Shown here: positions 5,991 through 8,451 of the stretch, piece by piece
How positions within the stretch are numbered: the first letter of the stretch is position 1
Layout of the letters: every line of letters begins with the position of its first letter
From: Ruminococcus sp.
Lineage (GTDB): Bacteria > Bacillota > Clostridia > Oscillospirales > Ruminococcaceae
Direction of reading: 5' to 3'
Assembly: GCA_014799675.1 (NCBI GenBank)
Contig: JAAVHM010000147.1
Span: 1-8,451 of the forward strand
DNA length: 8,451 nt
The notes under the pieces: model-generated
What the model saw: only the letters and a program-made list of their open reading frames with translations
What the model was told of the DNA's origin: nothing
Database searches by the model: none
Translations under genes and position numbers: made by a program

Positions 5991-7097
5991 TTAATTTTCC
6001 TCCGCCCCTAAAATTATCTTGATCTCAATTCTGCTTTTGGCTCGGTAAACTGTTACCACAAGTTCTTCCCCAGACTTGAATTTATCCTTTACGGCGTTAA
6101 GCTCCTGCATGGTTTTTATGGGCTTTCCGTCTGCGGAAACTATTATGTCCCCCGAACGTATTCCCGCCGTATCCGCCGCTGAATTATTTTCAACAAATCG
6201 GACATACACCCCTTGGGGCAGGTCGTAATATATGGCGATGTCCTCGGTGACGTCCTCGCCGCTTATGCCTATGCGGGGTCTGCCAGATATGAAGCCGTTT
6301 TTCATTAGCTCGTCAATTATCGGCTTTGCGGAGGTTATGGGAATTGCAAAGCCCAGCCCCTCGGCGGAGTCGGAAATAATTTTGCTGGAATTTATCCCTA
6401 TGACCTGACCGCAGGAATTAAGCAGGGGTCCGCCGCTGTTTCCCGGGTTTATGGCGGCGTCCGTCTGAATGAGGGTCATTGTGTACTCGTCAACGGTGAT
6501 TGTGCGGTCCAATGCGCTGATTATGCCGCTTGTTACAGAGCCGTAAAGCTCGAAGCCAAGGGGGTTGCCTATTGCAACGGCAAGCTCCCCCTCGGATAAA
6601 GCGCTGCTGTCCCCGAATTCGGCGGCGGACAATTTCGCTGCGCCTGTGTCTATTTTTATAACTGCAAGGTCGGTGCGGCTGTCCGCGCCCACAATTTCGG
6701 CGGGGTACTCGCTTTTATCGGAAAGCACAACGGTAACGCTTTCGGCTTTGTCGGAGGAATTTTTCACCACATGGGCATTTGTGACAATGTAGCCGTCCTC
6801 CGACATTATTATGCCTGTACCCGTGCCGACGGTGCTTTCCCCGAAGCGTGAGGAAATTCCCACAACCGAGGGCTTTGCCTTTTTCACTATTTCGGGGACG
6901 GTCAATTCTCTGGACACTTGGGACAGGACAAACGCGCTTTTAACGTCCTCGTCTGCGGGGATAGTTTCACGCTCCGAATAAAGATAGAAAAATCCCGCAG
7001 CCATGAAAATAATTGCCGCCGCGCCTATTACCGAAGAAACTCCGAAGCCGCTTTTTCCTGCGGACTCGGAGTTTTTGCTGCCAAATCGAATTCTCAT
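5991..7097 (-). CDS. htrA: Membrane-anchored HtrA/DegP-type serine protease (S1C) with PDZ domain
   Basis: 368 residues from ATG 7097; a GTG directly before it (7100) would add one residue. AAGGAG lies 8 nt before the ATG and 5 nt before the GTG. A short basic N-terminus is followed by one membrane helix (about 20-42), so the catalytic part faces outside. Numbering from the GTG, the trypsin-like triad is His110 (TNAHVV), Asp144 (SRTDLAVIKI) and Ser222 (NPGNSGGPL), all intact. One PDZ domain (about 275-365) contains DLPQGVYV and AGIRSGDIIVSADG. HtrA proteases degrade or refold damaged exported proteins. Length and layout are standard for Firmicute HtrA. It lies 62 bp after the DUF368 gene with no terminator between them, so the two probably form an operon. 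No CssR-type operator was recognised. Confidence 0.93.
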   Translation of the reverse strand: MRIRFGSKNSESAGKSGFGVSSVIGAAAIIFMAAGFFYLYSERETIPADEDVKSAFVLSQVSRELTVPEIVKKAKPSVVGISSRFGESTVGTGTGIIMSEDGYIVTNAHVVKNSSDKAESVTVVLSDKSEYPAEIVGADSRTDLAVIKIDTGAAKLSAAEFGDSSALSEGELAVAIGNPLGFELYGSVTSGIISALDRTITVDEYTMTLIQTDAAINPGNSGGPLLNSCGQVIGINSSKIISDSAEGLGFAIPITSAKPIIDELMKNGFISGRPRIGISGEDVTEDIAIYYDLPQGVYVRFVENNSAADTAGIRSGDIIVSADGKPIKTMQELNAVKDKFKSGEELVVTVYRAKSRIEIKIILGAEEN

Positions 7098-7159
7098 CAC
7101 ATTTACTCCTTAAAAAGCTTTTACGCTTATTTTGCCCGTAAATGTGAATTATATATCAA

Positions 7160-8014
7160 TTATTTTTCTTTTTTCATTTTTGAGGGAAGCTCTGTAAGGT
7201 ACGGAATTGCCAACCCTACAAAAAGTAGGATTATTCCAACTATTCCCTGCGGGTTAAATCTGAAGCCTGCGGGGAAAATGTGCGCTACCGAACCCATTAT
7301 AAGTCCTAAAATAAGGCAGTAAGTCCCCTGCCGAAATTTTTTAAGCAGGACGTCGATAATTTTTACAGCAGTAAAAAGTCCGATAACTGCGCCCGCTGCA
7401 AACACGGCAAGCACGGCAATATCAAGATTTGCGACCGCGCTTATTATTGAATCGTATGCGCCGAAAACTTTCATTATCATCGAACCGCTTACTCCGGGAA
7501 TTATCATTGCCGCCGCGCCGATAAAGCCCATTATAATGTAAAGAACTATGTCCCTTGCGGTTAGAGCCGCGCCCTCGGTAAACGTACTTCCGCCCTCGTT
7601 CATAAACAGAAGCGCAACCATAAAAAGTACACCTATAAAAAACGGTATAAGATTTACGGGACGAATTTTAGGGGTTTCCTTTTTGCACTCCCGCATTATC
7701 GTTGGAATACTTCCTATAATAAGTCCTAAAAAGAAAAGCTGTGTGGGGACGTAGTACGCTTCAAAAAGCTTGTCCAGAACCACGGAAGTACAGAAAATGC
7801 CGATAACCATTCCCAACCCAACGGGGATAAGGAACGGCATATTTTTTATCAGCTTTTTAATATTCGGGGTAATGGCTTCCATAAGCCTGTCGAAAATTTT
7901 TGTAACAACGGCGATAGTTCCGCCGCTTACCCCCGGAATGGCGTTGCCGATACCCATTGCTATGCCTTTCAGGACGAGGATAATGCTGTCCTTAGCTTTG
8001 CCGAAAAAGTTCAT
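7160..8014 (-). CDS. DUF368/PopT-family membrane protein, probable undecaprenyl-phosphate translocase
   Basis: 284 residues, a polytopic membrane protein. The DUF368 signature is seen twice as an internal repeat: GNAIPGVSGGT (23-33) and MIIPGVSGSM (170-179), each in a re-entrant-type segment of an inverted-topology fold. The C-terminus is lysine-rich (MKKEK). DUF368 proteins were shown to act as PopT, which returns undecaprenyl phosphate to the inner leaflet of the cytoplasmic membrane for cell-wall and glycan synthesis. Assigning that activity here is by family. AAAGGA 8 nt before ATG fixes the start. It is the first gene of a probable operon with the HtrA protease, so both act at the envelope. 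Its promoter lies within 8037-8076, downstream of a strong terminator. Confidence 0.88.
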   Translation of the reverse strand: MNFFGKAKDSIILVLKGIAMGIGNAIPGVSGGTIAVVTKIFDRLMEAITPNIKKLIKNMPFLIPVGLGMVIGIFCTSVVLDKLFEAYYVPTQLFFLGLIIGSIPTIMRECKKETPKIRPVNLIPFFIGVLFMVALLFMNEGGSTFTEGAALTARDIVLYIIMGFIGAAAMIIPGVSGSMIMKVFGAYDSIISAVANLDIAVLAVFAAGAVIGLFTAVKIIDVLLKKFRQGTYCLILGLIMGSVAHIFPAGFRFNPQGIVGIILLFVGLAIPYLTELPSKMKKEK

Positions 8015-8036
8015 TTTAAAAGTCCTTTCGTAAATT

Positions 8037-8076
8037 TCTATAGAAATATTATTGCATATTTCAACAAAAAAAGCAA
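8037..8076 (-). promoter_or_regulatory. Candidate promoter(s) for DUF368-htrA operon
   Basis: Two overlapping options on the minus strand: TTGAAA (8064-8059), 16 nt, TATAGA (8042-8037); or TTGCTT (8076-8071), 17 nt, AATAAT (8053-8048) with an extended TG. Neither is perfect and I cannot choose between them. Confidence 0.45.
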
Positions 8077-8140
8077 GCGGTTTTGCAATATAATTAATAC
8101 AAATTTTTTCTATCCTCTATCTCCTATTCTCTGACAATCT

Positions 8141-8171
8141 AAAAAAAAGAACTGCCGACCTGACAGTTCTT
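8141..8171 (-). terminator. Intrinsic terminator ending the micro-ORF transcript
   Basis: On the minus strand an 8-bp perfect stem (8171-8164 with 8154-8147; AAGAACTG / CAGTTCTT) with a 9-nt loop is followed by a run of Ts. It shows that a minus-strand transcript enters from the right and stops here, about 130 nt before the DUF368 gene. It could be an end-of-unit terminator or an attenuator for that operon. Confidence 0.85.
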
Positions 8172-8194
8172 GATTTATATTAATTAATATGGCT

Positions 8195-8227
8195 TTAATA
8201 GCACGCTAAATGTCTTGGGGGTATCAC
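8195..8227 (-). CDS. Micro-ORF 5, 10 codons, GTG start
   Basis: AAAGGA, 5 nt, then GTG opens MIPPRHLACY-stop. It is the last small frame before the terminator and shares the GGAGTG motif, here overlapping its own start codon. Expression is uncertain. Confidence 0.25.
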   Translation of the reverse strand: MIPPRHLACY

Positions 8228-8249
8228 TCCGATCCTTTAGATTTTCAGT

Positions 8250-8276
8250 TTACTCCAAACACTCCTCATAAAGCAT
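8250..8276 (-). CDS. Micro-ORF 4, 8 codons
   Basis: ATG opens MLYEECLE-stop, preceded by AAAGGA at a short 4-nt spacing. The reading frame itself contains another GAGGAGTG motif (8267-8260). An overlapping frame from ATG 8290 (MKGRDAL-stop) ends right on that motif but lacks a Shine-Dalgarno. Confidence 0.22.
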   Translation of the reverse strand: MLYEECLE

Positions 8277-8312
8277 CTCGTCCTTTCATAAATTATTGAC
8301 GGGATAAACTGC

Positions 8313-8321
8313 TTATGCCAT
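8313..8321 (-). CDS. Micro-ORF 3, Met-Ala-stop
   Basis: GAGGAG, exactly 8 nt, then ATG GCA TAA. The Shine-Dalgarno overlaps the TGA of micro-ORF 2, an arrangement suited to translational coupling. It lies in copy B of the 34-bp repeat. Confidence 0.35.
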   Translation of the reverse strand: MA

Positions 8322-8346
8322 GGGACTCACTCCTCAAAATTCATAT
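8313..8346 (-). repeat. 34-bp direct repeat, copy B
   Basis: Matches 8418-8451 at 30 of 34 positions, covering an AT-rich lead, the Shine-Dalgarno, the GTGAGTCC spacer and the Met-Ala-stop frame. The copies are offset by 105 bp. Confidence 0.75.
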
Positions 8347-8375
8347 TTCCTGCGGGGCAATTTAAAACAAATCAT
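8334..8375 (-). CDS. Micro-ORF 2, 13 codons
   Basis: AGGAG, exactly 8 nt, then ATG opens MICFKLPRRKYEF-stop, a short basic/hydrophobic peptide. Its TGA merges into the Shine-Dalgarno of micro-ORF 3. Confidence 0.35.
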   Translation of the reverse strand: MICFKLPRRKYEF

Positions 8376-8417
8376 ATAAACCACTCCTGTAAGAAATTTC
8401 GGTTCAAGAGAATGGGA

Positions 8418-8426
8418 CTATGCCAT
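8418..8426 (-). CDS. Micro-ORF 1, Met-Ala-stop
   Basis: AAGGAG, exactly 8 nt, then ATG GCA TAG, in copy A of the 34-bp repeat. The start codon can also pair in a small AATGG-N7-CCATT hairpin (8427-8411) that copy B lacks. Confidence 0.35.
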   Translation of the reverse strand: MA

Positions 8427-8451
8427 TGGACTCACTCCTTAAAATTTATAT
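8418..8451 (-). repeat. 34-bp direct repeat, copy A (reaches window edge)
   Basis: Partner of 8313-8346. The match continues to the last base of the window, so the repeat, and possibly further copies, may extend beyond it. Confidence 0.75.

Noticed and set aside
7101..7159. Separate promoter for htrA (TATAAT within the gap)
   Set aside because: No acceptable -35 lies 16-18 nt upstream; AT-rich chance match is more likely, so htrA is treated as second in an operon.
8066..8087. Second terminator before the DUF368 gene (GCAA/TTGC followed by seven Ts on the minus strand)
   Set aside because: The stem is only 4 bp with a 6-nt loop, too weak; the T-run overlaps a candidate promoter instead.
8172..8451. 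tRNA, known riboswitch or CRISPR array in the right-hand gene-free stretch
   Set aside because: There is no cloverleaf, no riboswitch core that I recognise, and the two 34-bp repeats contain ribosome sites and are too few and too divergent for CRISPR.

Overview
The window looks like chromosomal DNA of an anaerobic, fermentative, low-to-mid-GC Firmicute, most likely a Ruminococcus-like member of the Oscillospiraceae. Grounds for this are an oxygen-sensitive [FeFe]-hydrogenase locus, strong AGGAG-type ribosome sites, sigma-A-type promoters, a lipoprotein with a Ser/Thr-rich linker, and general resemblance to the hydA2-hydS neighbourhood known from Ruminococcus albus. The taxonomic placement is inference. 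Almost everything is transcribed on the minus strand; only one lipoprotein gene is on the plus strand.

Positions 1-4136 (minus) form a hydrogen/redox module. In transcription order it holds a promoter, a ferredoxin-type [FeFe]-hydrogenase with extra FeS clusters (3984-2551), a Rex-family NAD(H)-sensing protein (2535-1885), a second promoter, an 80-residue thioredoxin-like [2Fe-2S] ferredoxin (1750-1508), and a sensory-type [FeFe]-hydrogenase carrying a PAS domain that runs off the left edge (1468-1). One enzyme probably makes or uses H2, the HydS-like protein probably senses H2 or redox state and passes this to a partner beyond the edge, and the Rex-like protein reads NADH/NAD+. The Rex-like protein lacks the usual basic recognition-helix residues.

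Positions 4224-5319 (minus) hold a YbaK-type aminoacyl-tRNA deacylase and a SUKH-3 immunity-type protein. Each is driven by a nearly identical 64-bp promoter/leader; the two copies are direct repeats bracketing the AT-rich SUKH-3 gene. A lipoprotein gene (5387-5908, plus) is divergently transcribed and ends at a bidirectional terminator shared with the next gene.

Positions 5991-8076 (minus) hold a DUF368/PopT-type undecaprenyl-phosphate translocase followed by a membrane-anchored HtrA-type serine protease, a probable two-gene cell-envelope operon.

Positions 8141-8451 (minus) contain no ordinary gene. Instead there is a dense series of micro-ORFs with strong Shine-Dalgarno sites, two of them Met-Ala-stop inside a 34-bp repeat, ending at a clear intrinsic terminator. 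This is the least explained part of the window. It may be a leader/attenuator for the downstream operon or the tail of an array extending past the right edge.
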